DNA of 64,000 nucleotides. Source: JAAYDI01 sp052034005. Its GTDB lineage: Bacteria > Planctomycetota > Planctomycetia > Pirellulales > Pirellulaceae. The stretch's first letter is position 1. Each line of letters opens with the position of its first letter. This document shows, in pieces, positions 9,300 through 18,186 of the stretch. The stretch lies in contig JBPOJB010000023.1 in assembly GCA_052034005.1 (NCBI GenBank), positions 193,795 to 257,794 of the forward strand. Reading direction: 5' to 3'. The notes under the pieces were generated by a model. It was not told where the DNA came from, searched no databases, and saw only the letters and a program-made list of their open reading frames with translations. A program made the translations under genes and the position numbers.

Positions 9300-10343
9300 G
9301 TGGCACAGATGACGGCACCGACAGGTCGGTTCGCGGTGGTGATGGCAGGGATGGGGCTCGCCGCCCTGTTCGCGGCGCGTGTCGAGGCAGACACATGGTT
9401 CACGGCGAGCATGCGGCGCGCGATCCAGAGCCCGGCGGATGGTATGCGCCAGTATCCGGCGGTCGTGACCGCGCTGGCCATTGAGCCTCACGGACGCCTG
9501 GTGGCAGCCGCCGGCGACGATCATGTAATCCGCATCTGGAACATCGATGAGGGCACCCTGGCACACCGCCTGGAGGGTCACACCGACTGGGTGCGGGCCG
9601 TGGCGTTCTCTCCCGATGGAAGCACCCTGGTATCATCGGGAGACGACCGGCGCGTGCTCTCTTGGGACGTGGCGACGGGAACCCTCTCCGCCGAGTTGGC
9701 CAGACACCGTTACGCCGTCGACTCGGTGGCCTTCAGCCACAGCGGGCGGTGGGTGGCGACCGCCGGGTTTGGGGACAAGCTGAGTGTGCTCGATCTGACC
9801 GGCGGGACCGTGGAGCAGGAGATCGCTTGCGGGTGCACGGACCTGCGGGCCATCACGATTTCCGATCACGATCGTTACGTGGCGGTAGCCGGGCGGGACG
9901 GGACGATTCGGATCTGGGATCTGACGGATCTGCGGCTGGTTCGCGAGCAGAAGGCCCACGCGCAGCGGATCCGCGCCCTGGAGTTTGCGCAGGAAGACCG
10001 GCAGCTGATCTCCGGAGGCGAAGACCGTCACGTGCGCGTCTGGAACTGGCAGACCGACGACCAATCCTATACGCTGCCCGAACAGCCGGCGAAGATCCTG
10101 GCGCTGGTGACGTGCGGCCCACAGCTGGTCGCGACGGCCGGCAGCGACAACATCATCCGACTTTGGGACCTGTCGACGCGCCGCGAGTTGGGCCAGTTGA
10201 CCGGACATACGGGAAGCGTGTCCGCGCTGGCGTACCAGGAGGGAGGGATCCTGGTGTCCGGCGGGTTCGACACCTATCTGCGCATCTGGCACATACCGAC
10301 CGCCACCGAACAAGGGGTGCGAACCGCTCGGCACGTGCCGTGA
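9300..10343 (+). CDS. Exported WD40-repeat beta-propeller protein
   Basis: After an N-terminal signal peptide (MAQMTAPTGRFAVVMAGMGL...) the protein consists of about seven WD40 units, recognisable by GH/D-WD spacing such as IRIWNI, VLSWDV, IRIWDL, VRVWNW, IRLWDL and LRIWHI. Seven units would close one propeller. No enzymatic domain is attached, so it is probably a protein-interaction scaffold outside the cytoplasm. The start is GTG at 9300 after a G-rich stretch. The giant surface protein follows 110 nt downstream on the same strand. Confidence 0.85.
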   Translation: MAQMTAPTGRFAVVMAGMGLAALFAARVEADTWFTASMRRAIQSPADGMRQYPAVVTALAIEPHGRLVAAAGDDHVIRIWNIDEGTLAHRLEGHTDWVRAVAFSPDGSTLVSSGDDRRVLSWDVATGTLSAELARHRYAVDSVAFSHSGRWVATAGFGDKLSVLDLTGGTVEQEIACGCTDLRAITISDHDRYVAVAGRDGTIRIWDLTDLRLVREQKAHAQRIRALEFAQEDRQLISGGEDRHVRVWNWQTDDQSYTLPEQPAKILALVTCGPQLVATAGSDNIIRLWDLSTRRELGQLTGHTGSVSALAYQEGGILVSGGFDTYLRIWHIPTATEQGVRTARHVP

Positions 10344-10453
10344 AGACATCCATTCGACCACCGACGGCCCGCACGTCGGACGCGCGGCGGATGCCGACGA
10401 TCCCGGGGCATCGCGCGCGGGGACCCAGACCCGTGGGAGCAGGGAGGCACATC

Positions 10454-13400
10454 GTGGGACTCTTCTCGAACCGATCATTCTGGCCGCGTCGCAACCGCTC
10501 GCAAGGCAAGGCGTCCTCCCCGCGCGGCAGCGCCCGGCGCGGGCGGCGTTGCCAGTTCGAACTGATGGAGTCGCGGCGCCTGCTGGCGGCCAGCCCGATC
10601 CAGCTGGGGACGGTGTACATCGAACAGGACCTGGGGTCCGACTTGCATGGCGACCGGTTCGAGGTGCAGTTCAAAGGCGGTGCGCCGGGCACCGAGTTGA
10701 CCCGGCTGGTCATCAACTGCGACCGCGGCGCGCCCGGCCTGGACCAGAACGATCTCATCTTCGACACGGTGCCGACCGGATTGGGCGCCGACCTGGCCTC
10801 CCCGTTCCAGCTGATCCAGTTGACGACTGCCGATCCGACCGCGCGGGTCGAGGCGCACGTGACCGACGGGGAATCCGTCCTGGTGCTCGACCTCTACAGG
10901 TTCCGTGCCGGCGACCTGCTGATCTTCACGATCGACGTGGATGAAGTCCAGTACTTCGACCCGTCGATCACGGACGTGGCGGTGATCAACCAAGGCATCG
11001 ACCCGATCACATCCGGCGTGGAATTCCAGTCTTCCACGCTGTCGGCGACGTTCGTGGCGCCGCACTACCTCGATGCGCCGGGCACCGGCATGTTCTGGAA
11101 CTTCTACGATCCGGCCCTGGCGGCCAGCGGACTCGACCTGTCGCCCGACGACGTCGATGGTCAGCGCGACCGCACGGCCGGCGCGTTTCTGACGGTCCAG
11201 CAGCTGATCCAACCCGCGTCGATCAGCGGCTACGTGTACGCAGACGACAACAACGACGGCCGGCGCGACCCGGGCGAGCAGGGCCTGGCGGGCGTCACAG
11301 TCCAGGTGATTCCGGTCGAGACGATCGAGCCTCAGCAGACCGTGACGCTCACCACAGACGCCCGCGGCTACTACGAAGCCACCCGCCTCATGCCGGGCAC
11401 GTACCGGATCGTCGAGGTGCAGCAGCCGGCGCCCTACCTGGACGGGCTCGACGCGGCCGGCACGGTCAACGGCGTGCCGCGGGGCAGGGCCGTGAACCCG
11501 GGCGACCGCATCGAAGACATTTTTCTCGGCGGCGGCGAGCACGGCATCGAGTACAACTTCGGCGAGATCCTGCCCGTCTCGATCAGCGGCAACGTGCATC
11601 TCTCGAACGCCGACGGCGATTGCTACAGCGTCTGCATCGGCTGCCGGCCGCTGCCCGGCGTGACGGTCCAACTGTTCGACGCCCAGGGGCAACTGGTGGC
11701 CCAGACATTGACCGACGCGCAGGGCGACTACCGATTCTCGAGCCTCGCGCCCGGCGTGTACACCGTGATCGAGACCACACCGCCGGGCCTGATCGACGGC
11801 GCGGCCTTCGCCGGCACGGTCAACGGCGTCGTGCACGGCCAGGTCCTGGACCCCAACACGATCGCCCAGATCCAACTGCTGGCCGGCAACAGCGGCGTGA
11901 ATTACGACTTCTGTGAACATGAGCCTTCGTCGGTCTCCGGCTACGTGTATCACGACCGGAACAACAATGGGCTGCGCGAGACGGGCGAAGAGGCGATCCC
12001 GGGCGTGACCGTCACGCTCCGCAACTCGGCCGGGCAGGTGCTCGCCTCCGCCACGACCAACGCACAGGGCTATTACGAGTTCACCGGGCTGTCGGCCGGC
12101 CTGTATCAACTGGCCGAACTCCAGCCCGCTACATGGCTGGACGGCAAGGACACCCCCGGCACCGTGGACGGCGTGCCGCGCGGGGTGGTCAGCGCCAACG
12201 ACCTGCTGGGCGATGTGCAACTGCGTTGGGGCTCGATCGGTAAGGATTACAACTTCGGCGAACTGCGGCCGGCCAGCCTCCAAGGGACCGTGTTCGCCGA
12301 CTATGACGGCAACTGCCTGTTCGACCCGACGGACCGACCGATCGCCGGCGTCAAGCTGGAACTGCTGAACGCGCACGGCACGGTCGTGGCCACCACCTAC
12401 ACCAACAGCCAGGGCGACTATCGGTTCGATCAACTGGTTCCCGGCGTCTACGCGGTGCGCGAGACGCAACCGGACGGTTACTTTCAAGGTTGTCAGCAGG
12501 CCGGGTCGCACGGCGGTGACGCGTCGGTGGTCGACCTGATCTCGCAGATCCCGATCGGCTCGGGCGAAGCGCTGACCCGGTACGACTTCAGCGAAATCCC
12601 GCCCGGCAGCATCTCGGGCTACGTGTTCCAGGACGGGCCGGCCTTGGAGACCGACGATGGCCAGCCGCCCTCGAACGTGGCGGAGCTGCGCGACGGGCGG
12701 AGGACCGCCGACGACCAACCGCTCGCCGGCGTGCTGCTGGAGCTGCGTGACGGCTGGACCGGCCTGCCGATCATGGCCCACCAGGCGTTGCCCGGCGCGT
12801 ATCCGCCCGGCGCGATCACGGTCCTGACCGACGCCCAGGGCTTCTATCTGTTTCACAGCCTGCCGCCGGGCAGCTACGCCGTGTATGAAATCCATCCGGC
12901 GCCGTATTTCGACTACCTCGACACGCCCGGCACGACGTCGGGGATCGCCTTCAACGGCGATTCGCCGGAACTGGACGCCATCATCGAGACGCTGGCCAAG
13001 GACCCGGCCCATGACGCGATCGTTCGGATTCCGCTCGCCGCCGGAGGCGCCTCGCTGGAGAACAACTTCAGCGAACTGCGCATCGTCCGGACGCACCTTC
13101 CGCCCGAGCCGCCGCCCCCCGAGCTGCTGAGGCCGGCCCGGTACGTGCCGCTCATCCCGCCCGCCATCCCGTGGAACCCGGCGGTGGCCGATGCCCCACG
13201 CGTGATCGAGCACATCCCGGTGTACCAGGCGGCCAGCGCCCTGCCCATGACCTGGCACTTGAGCATCGTCAACGGCGGCCACCCGCGCGGCCAGCGCCCC
13301 GACGCGGATGCCACCGAAGGACGCTGGCGGACCGTGTCGCTGCTGAATCACACCCAGTGGGTCGCGGTCGCCATGCACCAGGGATACTGGACGCTGCCGG

Positions 13401-14233
13401 CTGAACTGTGCGCCGCCTGGGAGGGCGGGCCGGTGTTCATGTTCGGCATGCCCGGCGCGCTGCCGATCGCCGGCGACTTCAACGGCGATGGCCGCAGCGA
13501 AATGGGGATCTACTACAAAGGCCAGTGGTTCATCGACCTCAACGGCAACGGCCGGTGGGACGAGTCGGACCTGTGGGCGCAGCTGGGCACGGAGATGGAC
13601 CTGCCGGTCGTCGGCGATTGGGACGGAGACGGCAAGGACGACATCGGGATCTTCGGACCCGAATGGCGCGGCGACGACCGCGCGATCGCCGCCGAGCCGG
13701 GCCTGCCCGACTCGCATAACGAATACCGCCGCACGCTGGTCCGGATCAACAACCCGCCGAAAAACCTGCCTCCGGAACCGGCGGAAGCCACCAGCGGGCG
13801 CCGCGCGTTGAAGCATACCGCCGAGGGCGTCCCGCGCGAGGACGTGATCGATCACGTGTTCCGGTTCGGCGTCAGCGTCGACCTGCCCGTGGCCGGCGAC
13901 TGGAATGGCGACGGCATCTCGTCGATCGGCGTGTTCCGGGCCGGCACCTGGATTCTCGACGCCGACGGCGACGGCCGATTGACCGATCGGGACCTCGTGG
14001 TCCACTTCGGAACCGAGGGCGACCTGCCGGTGGTCGGCGACTGGAACGGTGACGGGATCGACGACATCGGCGTCTTTCGCCAGGGCACCTGGATCCTGGA
14101 CAGCAACGGCAACCGCCGGCTGGACGCGGGTGACAAGCGGTTCCAGATGGGAGAGGCCAACGACCTGCCGGTGGTGGGCGACTGGAACGGAGACGGATGT
14201 GACGACCCGGCCTATTACCGCGACGCGGGATAG
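10454..14233 (+). CDS. Giant planctomycete surface protein with SdrD B-like and FG-GAP-like repeats
   Basis: 1259 residues. The basic N-terminus carries FELMESRRLLA, the export-associated motif found at the start of many large planctomycete extracellular proteins. Five SdrD B-like modules begin near residues 257, 377, 495, 610 and 720 (typical ISGYVYxDxNxDGxxDPGE... YYEFTGLxPGxY). After a Pro-rich stretch come FG-GAP/VCBS-like calcium-loop repeats (GDWNGDGxDDIGVF) near 1007, 1053, 1147, 1194 and 1241. I chose GTG at 10454 because AGGGAGG lies six bases upstream; the frame is open to 9662 but that part is a shadow of the WD40 gene. Likely cell-surface or matrix protein; ligand unknown. Confidence 0.88.
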   Translation: MGLFSNRSFWPRRNRSQGKASSPRGSARRGRRCQFELMESRRLLAASPIQLGTVYIEQDLGSDLHGDRFEVQFKGGAPGTELTRLVINCDRGAPGLDQNDLIFDTVPTGLGADLASPFQLIQLTTADPTARVEAHVTDGESVLVLDLYRFRAGDLLIFTIDVDEVQYFDPSITDVAVINQGIDPITSGVEFQSSTLSATFVAPHYLDAPGTGMFWNFYDPALAASGLDLSPDDVDGQRDRTAGAFLTVQQLIQPASISGYVYADDNNDGRRDPGEQGLAGVTVQVIPVETIEPQQTVTLTTDARGYYEATRLMPGTYRIVEVQQPAPYLDGLDAAGTVNGVPRGRAVNPGDRIEDIFLGGGEHGIEYNFGEILPVSISGNVHLSNADGDCYSVCIGCRPLPGVTVQLFDAQGQLVAQTLTDAQGDYRFSSLAPGVYTVIETTPPGLIDGAAFAGTVNGVVHGQVLDPNTIAQIQLLAGNSGVNYDFCEHEPSSVSGYVYHDRNNNGLRETGEEAIPGVTVTLRNSAGQVLASATTNAQGYYEFTGLSAGLYQLAELQPATWLDGKDTPGTVDGVPRGVVSANDLLGDVQLRWGSIGKDYNFGELRPASLQGTVFADYDGNCLFDPTDRPIAGVKLELLNAHGTVVATTYTNSQGDYRFDQLVPGVYAVRETQPDGYFQGCQQAGSHGGDASVVDLISQIPIGSGEALTRYDFSEIPPGSISGYVFQDGPALETDDGQPPSNVAELRDGRRTADDQPLAGVLLELRDGWTGLPIMAHQALPGAYPPGAITVLTDAQGFYLFHSLPPGSYAVYEIHPAPYFDYLDTPGTTSGIAFNGDSPELDAIIETLAKDPAHDAIVRIPLAAGGASLENNFSELRIVRTHLPPEPPPPELLRPARYVPLIPPAIPWNPAVADAPRVIEHIPVYQAASALPMTWHLSIVNGGHPRGQRPDADATEGRWRTVSLLNHTQWVAVAMHQGYWTLPAELCAAWEGGPVFMFGMPGALPIAGDFNGDGRSEMGIYYKGQWFIDLNGNGRWDESDLWAQLGTEMDLPVVGDWDGDGKDDIGIFGPEWRGDDRAIAAEPGLPDSHNEYRRTLVRINNPPKNLPPEPAEATSGRRALKHTAEGVPREDVIDHVFRFGVSVDLPVAGDWNGDGISSIGVFRAGTWILDADGDGRLTDRDLVVHFGTEGDLPVVGDWNGDGIDDIGVFRQGTWILDSNGNRRLDAGDKRFQMGEANDLPVVGDWNGDGCDDPAYYRDAG

Positions 14234-14238
14234 GCGGC

Positions 14239-14409
14239 CTACTGGCCTTTGAGGGTTTTGATGTCCGCGACCAGCGTCGCGACCTCTCGTTCGAGCCGTT
14301 CCACCTCACCCGGGGTGTCGTTCTGCTTGCGCGCTCCGGCCAACTGCTGCCGCACGAGCTGGAGACGCTGGTTGAGGATGTCGAGCTTCTTCTTGGCTTT
14401 CTTGTCCAT
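14239..14409 (-). CDS. Small coiled-coil protein of unknown function
   Basis: 56 residues starting MDKKAKKKLDILNQRLQ, highly charged, with heptad-like spacing of Leu/Val typical of a short coiled coil. The ATG at 14409 follows AAGGAGC at good distance; the longer frame upstream would run into the CCA-enzyme gene. It lies 37 nt after the CCA-adding enzyme gene on the same strand, so the two are probably cotranscribed. Only 5 nt separate its stop from that of the giant surface protein on the other strand. Function not recognised. Confidence 0.7.
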   Translation of the reverse strand: MDKKAKKKLDILNQRLQLVRQQLAGARKQNDTPGEVERLEREVATLVADIKTLKGQ

Positions 14410-14446
14410 GGGCGCTCCTTGAGTCCCTGAAGGGTCCGTATTGTCG

Positions 14447-15733
14447 TCAATCGGCCGGCTCAAGCAGCCGTTGGGCCAGGGCCAGCGCTTCCGCCCGATT
14501 GTGGATCTGCCCGTCAAGCTGCGCGTCGCGGACGCGGCTCAGCACGTCGCGGAACCGGGGGCCCGGCCGATAGCCGGCCGTGCGCAGGTCGTCGCCCGTG
14601 ATCAGCAGCGGTGGGTTTAACAGGTGCACGGGCATCCTCAGCCGGGCGCGGCAATAGTCGATGTCGCGCACGTGCCCATCGACTTCGCGGGCGATCGCGT
14701 CGGCAAGCGTCAGCAGTTCGTCGCGCAGATCGGCGATCAGGATGCGCTGGAGCTGCGGCCAGGTCAGGGTCGAGGCACGCCGCACCAGGGCCTGATGGGC
14801 CAGCAGCCAGCCGGTGCCCCGCCGCTCCTCGTTCGAGAGCCGCCAGCGGCCGCCGATGGCCTCTACCAGGCTCGATTGCTCCGCTGCCTGCTCGTCGAGG
14901 CCCCAGAGCAGCGCGGCCAGCGCGACCCGGAACGTCGGTTCACGGAGCGAGGCAAGGATGCGGAGCATCGTGGACCAGCGCTCTGCCCGGCCCGCCGCCA
15001 CGCCCTCGCCCGATACCGCGCACTCGGGCATGAGCACCGCCAGCAGCTGCAGGTCCCGCAACAGCTCGATGCCCTGTGCGCGGTGCGGATCCACCAGGAT
15101 CCTCCGCATTTCCGCTGCGATCCGCTCACCACTGACCACCGTGATCGTGGGGGCCTGTGCCTGGATGGCCGCCCGGGTGGCGGGGTCGATCTGAAAACCG
15201 AAGACTGTCGCCAGCCGCGCCGCGCGCAGCATGCGGAGCTTGTCCTCGCCAAACCGCTCCAGCGGATCGCCGATCGCCCGCAGGATGCGGGCCTCCAGGT
15301 CCCGCCGACCCCCCACATAGTCAATCACTTCGTCGGTCAACGGGTTGTAGAACATGCCGTTGACCGTGAAGTCGCGGCGCAACGCGTCCTCCCGTGCGGT
15401 GCTGAAGCGGATCGCGTCCGGTCGCCGACCGTCGCCGTACGCCGCGTCGCATCGGAACGTGGCGACCTGGACCTGGCCCTCCTCCCGGGCCCCCAAGATG
15501 GCCACGACGCCGAAAGACTCGCCAATGGCCAGAGTCCGCCGGGGACCGAGGCAGCGACGCACTTCGTCCGGCGAGGCGCTGGTGGCCACGTCGTAGTCCA
15601 GAGGGGTTCGTCCCAGGAGCTGGTCGCGCACACAGCCGCCCGCCCAGAACGCCTCATAACCGGACTCGCGCAGCGCGCGCACCACGTACAGCGCGAAACG
15701 ACGGGCTCGGTCGGGTCGGATCCTGTCGGTCAT
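14447..15733 (-). CDS. cca: CCA-adding tRNA nucleotidyltransferase / poly(A) polymerase family
   Basis: Class II nucleotidyltransferase. Signature GGCVRD at 32-37, catalytic Asp pair in DYD (46-48), then RRDFTVNGMFYNP and the RNA-binding LRAARLATVFGF. At 428 residues it fits both CCA-adding enzymes and PcnB-type polymerases, which cannot be split safely by eye. All three tRNA genes in this window lack an encoded CCA, so the cell needs a CCA-adding enzyme, and tRNA-Leu is encoded next to this gene. No HD domain is evident in the C-terminal part. Confidence 0.85.
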   Translation of the reverse strand: MTDRIRPDRARRFALYVVRALRESGYEAFWAGGCVRDQLLGRTPLDYDVATSASPDEVRRCLGPRRTLAIGESFGVVAILGAREEGQVQVATFRCDAAYGDGRRPDAIRFSTAREDALRRDFTVNGMFYNPLTDEVIDYVGGRRDLEARILRAIGDPLERFGEDKLRMLRAARLATVFGFQIDPATRAAIQAQAPTITVVSGERIAAEMRRILVDPHRAQGIELLRDLQLLAVLMPECAVSGEGVAAGRAERWSTMLRILASLREPTFRVALAALLWGLDEQAAEQSSLVEAIGGRWRLSNEERRGTGWLLAHQALVRRASTLTWPQLQRILIADLRDELLTLADAIAREVDGHVRDIDYCRARLRMPVHLLNPPLLITGDDLRTAGYRPGPRFRDVLSRVRDAQLDGQIHNRAEALALAQRLLEPAD

Positions 15734-15783
15734 GACGATACGGCCAGTCGAGGCGCGGCCGGACTGAAACGGGTGACGGCCAC

Positions 15784-15813
15784 TTGATGCGCTACGAGAC
15801 TATGATCTATAAA
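15784..15813 (+). promoter_or_regulatory. Promoter for tRNA-Leu
   Basis: TTGATG (15784-15789), 18-nt spacer, TATAAA (15808-15813), with a second -10-like TATGAT at 15801. It lies about 70 nt before the tRNA and fires away from the CCA-enzyme gene. Confidence 0.55.
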
Positions 15814-15883
15814 TGAAATCTCCGGCGCGGCCTAGTGCTCGACCGGCCAGCAGCTTCCGACCCGGCCACTGTCGTGCCCCACT

Positions 15884-15968
<85 letters not shown>

Positions 15969-15983
15969 CTGACAGTGGCGGGG

Positions 15984-16006
15984 AGGGCTGGCCGGTCTCT
16001 TTTTTT
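15984..16006 (+). terminator. Probable terminator of tRNA-Leu
   Basis: A run of seven T (16000-16006) follows a short, imperfect GC-rich dyad. The T-run is clear; the stem is weak. Confidence 0.4.
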
Positions 16007-16160
16007 GCGCCGTTTTCTGCCCTGTAGACCCCGTAGCGTCCCACGCCCCGGTGCTGCGACGCGCATCCGGCCGGGCCGACTTGAGCGAATTTTCTCGGGC
16101 CGTAAACAGGCTCGCAGCACGCATTTCTGGAAATCTCCCAATTTTTCTAAAGCCGCCAAT

Positions 16161-16188
16161 TTGACATCTGGCATATGTGACATAGGTT
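16161..16188 (+). promoter_or_regulatory. Candidate promoter of the Tad pilus locus
   Basis: TTGACA (16161-16166) is perfect, but the -10 box is poor (TAGGTT, 16183-16188, spacer 16). It would start transcription about 10 nt before the riboswitch. The word TGACAT occurs twice here (16162 and about 16178), perhaps an activator site. Confidence 0.4.
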
Positions 16189-16200
16189 TCAGTAGCTTCT

Positions 16201-16294
16201 CATCCTCGAGAAAGGCAAACCGTCCGCAAGGGCGGCACGCAAAGCCGCGGGTCGTCCCACTGTGTGGGGCGACAGTCGGGCTGCCGAATGGGTG
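16201..16294 (+). promoter_or_regulatory. Cyclic di-GMP-I (GEMM) riboswitch ahead of the flp pilin gene
   Basis: The conserved GEMM-I core is present in order: GGCAAACC, a hairpin CCGTCC/GGGCGG capped by the GNRA tetraloop GCAA (16220-16235), ACGCAAAGCC, a second long hairpin of 10 bp (16251-16260 / 16264-16273, loop TGT), then CAGTCGGGCTGCCGA. The ends close by CATCC (16201-16205) with GGGTG (16290-16294), and GGCA (16214-16217) pairs with TGCC (16282-16285). This aptamer family binds cyclic di-GMP and commonly precedes pilus and motility genes. The next gene is flp, 225 nt away. The expression platform is not resolved: a T5 run at 16367-16371 after a weak dyad could act as a terminator. Confidence 0.92.
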
Positions 16295-16518
16295 ATACCG
16301 GCCGTGAGCGGGTTGTCCCGGGCGCGACTGGATCCCAGATCGGGTGAAGATGACGAGGCAAGCCTAGTTTTTCGCGGGTTCCCGCTCCGTTACAAGACGG
16401 CTCATCGGTGATGCTGACGCACGACGAGTGGGGATCTGTAACGTACCTTTCACCATGGCCACGTTCCTCGGTCGAGACACGAAAGGGCCGGGGGACGAAC
16501 CAGAATCTGGAGGAAGTG

Positions 16519-16701
16519 ATGAAGAGTCTCGCATTGAAAGTGCAACGTTTCCTCGCGTCGGAAGATGGCCCGACTGCCGTCGAGTACGCTGTGATGCTGG
16601 CGCTGATTATCATCGTCTGCTTGACAGCGATCACGAACATTGGAAGCAACGCCAACTCGACGTTCCAGGGTGTGGCGGACCAGTTGCAGCAGACGCCCTA
16701 A
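16519..16701 (+). CDS. flp: Flp family type IVb pilin
   Basis: 60-residue major pilin of a Tad pilus. Short basic leader ending in Gly17, predicted to be cut by the prepilin peptidase, then a mature N-terminus PTAVEYAVMLALIIIVC with the conserved Glu5-Tyr6 pair and a hydrophobic helix. The ATG at 16519 follows GGAGGAAG; an upstream in-frame extension to 16408 would cover riboswitch leader and is rejected. Regulation by cyclic di-GMP is likely from the preceding riboswitch. A strong hairpin downstream separates it from the rest of the locus, as expected for a highly expressed subunit. Confidence 0.93.
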   Translation: MKSLALKVQRFLASEDGPTAVEYAVMLALIIIVCLTAITNIGSNANSTFQGVADQLQQTP

Positions 16702-17005
16702 CCGCGGGCGGGCTCTCTACTGTTGAGACGGTGAAGTTCCCCCCCTCGGCGCCGCTGGTCGGCGCCCAGGGGGGATTTCGCGAATATGGGCCGAGTGAGA
16801 AAGCATGCCAGTCGAATCAGGAGTCGAACGGTGTACTCCCTACCAGCCGGTGCTGCGTTGTCCGGTGTGCTCGAAATGGTGTGCTACTGTTTCACGGTCA
16901 TGGCAGCCGTGGTGAGTTGCCTCATGAGCTTGCGGTTTTAGGCGGCGGCAGGCGTGCTGGAAGGCCGGCTGTGAGACCTGAGTACACGCGAAGACGGAGA
17001 ACAAC
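16702..17005. other. Intergenic stretch between flp and the prepilin peptidase gene
   Basis: 304 nt with the hairpin at 16739-16774. I see no further gene and no convincing promoter in the remainder. Confidence 0.4.
16739..16774 (+). terminator. GC-rich hairpin after flp (terminator or processing site)
   Basis: Seven C (16739-16745) and GGCGCC pair with GGCGCC and six G (16769-16774) around a short loop. Only three T follow, so read-through into the assembly genes is expected. It would protect the flp mRNA 3' end and lower downstream expression. Confidence 0.6.
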
Positions 17006-17587
17006 ATGGATACGCTTCACGTTTTGGTCGCCAGTGTGGCTGAGCATTGGGCCGTCTGGGTGGTCACGCTTTTCTTGATCGTGGCGGCCGTGATCGACGG
17101 TTACGCGTTGAAAGTCCCCAACTGGCTCACGTTCACGATGATCCTCAGCGGTTGGCTCTACGGCACCATGGCTCCCCCGGCCGGCGCCGGGTGGTACGCG
17201 GGGCTGGGCTGGAGCCTGCTTGGCACGCTCGTGGGCCTGGCACTCCTGTTGCCCATGTACGCCATTGGCGGCATGGGTGCCGGCGACGTCAAGCTGCTGG
17301 CCGGCGTCGGCGCCTGGGTCGGCGCATCGCACACGTTCTATGCGTTCTGCGTGGCGGCGATCGTCGGCGCCGTGCTGAGCATCGCCATGGTCGTGTTCCG
17401 CCGCGCCTGGAAGAAGCACGCCAACCAACTCTGGATGATCCTGGGCGAGATCCTCACGATCCGCGACCCCAACGAGTTGTCCGCCATCGCTGCCCAACGC
17501 AAGAGTTCGATGCTCCTCCTGCCTTATGGAATCCCAATTGCCATTGGTTCAATTGCATATTTCGTCTGGATGGGGATGCTCGTATGA
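17006..17587 (+). CDS. cpaA: Prepilin peptidase of the Tad pilus (CpaA/TadV)
   Basis: A24-type aspartic membrane peptidase that processes Flp and pseudopilins. The two catalytic Asp are visible: Asp31 in IDGYALKVPNWLT and Asp94 in the signature GAGD (91-94). About six hydrophobic segments. The methyltransferase domain of classical PilD is absent, as usual for CpaA/TadV. Its stop overlaps the tadE start (ATGA). Confidence 0.93.
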   Translation: MDTLHVLVASVAEHWAVWVVTLFLIVAAVIDGYALKVPNWLTFTMILSGWLYGTMAPPAGAGWYAGLGWSLLGTLVGLALLLPMYAIGGMGAGDVKLLAGVGAWVGASHTFYAFCVAAIVGAVLSIAMVVFRRAWKKHANQLWMILGEILTIRDPNELSAIAAQRKSSMLLLPYGIPIAIGSIAYFVWMGMLV

Positions 17588-18102
17588 TCACCACAGTCCG
17601 ACAACACAGACAAACGAGCGAACGTGCGCAACCTGCACATGCTGAACAATGCGGGTCGAGCTTGACGCCCATGCTGTGGAAACTGGACAAATCTTGCCAA
17701 TCGTACCGAAGAAAACGACGAGGTGCTGCGGCGGTGGAGTTTGCCGTGGTAGCTCCGGTCTTCCTGTTGCTCGTGTTCGGGATGATCGAGTATGGGCGCA
17801 TGGTGATGGTTCAGCAGGTGCTGACCAACGCTTCGCGGGAAGGGGCTCGCGTGGCGGTGCTGGACGGTTCCTCTCACCAGCAGGTGGTGGACACGGTCAC
17901 GCAGTATCTGGTGAGCGGTTCGATCCAAGGCGCGAACATAACGATTAATCCTACGAATCCGGAGGACGCAGAGTTTGGGGATCCGGTGACGGTTACGGTC
18001 GATATCGGATTCAGTGATGTGAGCTGGCTTCCTTCGCCAATGTACTTGGGTGGGAAAACGCTTTCGGCAACGACCGTCATGCGTCGCGAGAGCGTTCAGT
18101 GA
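17584..18102 (+). CDS. tadE: TadE-like pseudopilin
   Basis: 172 residues. Near the N-terminus a basic stretch RRKRRGAAAVEFAVVAPVF leads into one membrane helix, the TadE signature (RxGxxxVEFA). The remainder is a small periplasmic domain. I took the ATG at 17584, which overlaps the cpaA stop; ATG 17671 is an alternative that removes 29 residues. TadE-type minor pilins are cut by the same peptidase. No TadF or TadG homologue is seen. Confidence 0.88.
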   Translation: MITTVRQHRQTSERAQPAHAEQCGSSLTPMLWKLDKSCQSYRRKRRGAAAVEFAVVAPVFLLLVFGMIEYGRMVMVQQVLTNASREGARVAVLDGSSHQQVVDTVTQYLVSGSIQGANITINPTNPEDAEFGDPVTVTVDIGFSDVSWLPSPMYLGGKTLSATTVMRRESVQ

Positions 18103-18186
18103 TCGATCTTGCCTGCACCGACAGGGGCGTGAGATCGATGGGCGAGACGGTTTCACGAGCGGACCAGTTTGGGCAGAGGGAACACA

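Noticed and set aside
9662..10453. Upstream extension of the giant surface protein frame
   Set aside because: It reads the WD40 gene out of frame; GTG 10454 has AGGGAGG at the right distance.
10475..14005. 1176-residue open frame antisense to the giant surface protein
   Set aside because: Same GC effect; the plus strand has clear repeated domains and a strong ribosome site.
16165..16185. Sigma54 promoter before flp
   Set aside because: TGGCA is present, but the -12 TTGC element is missing at the required distance.
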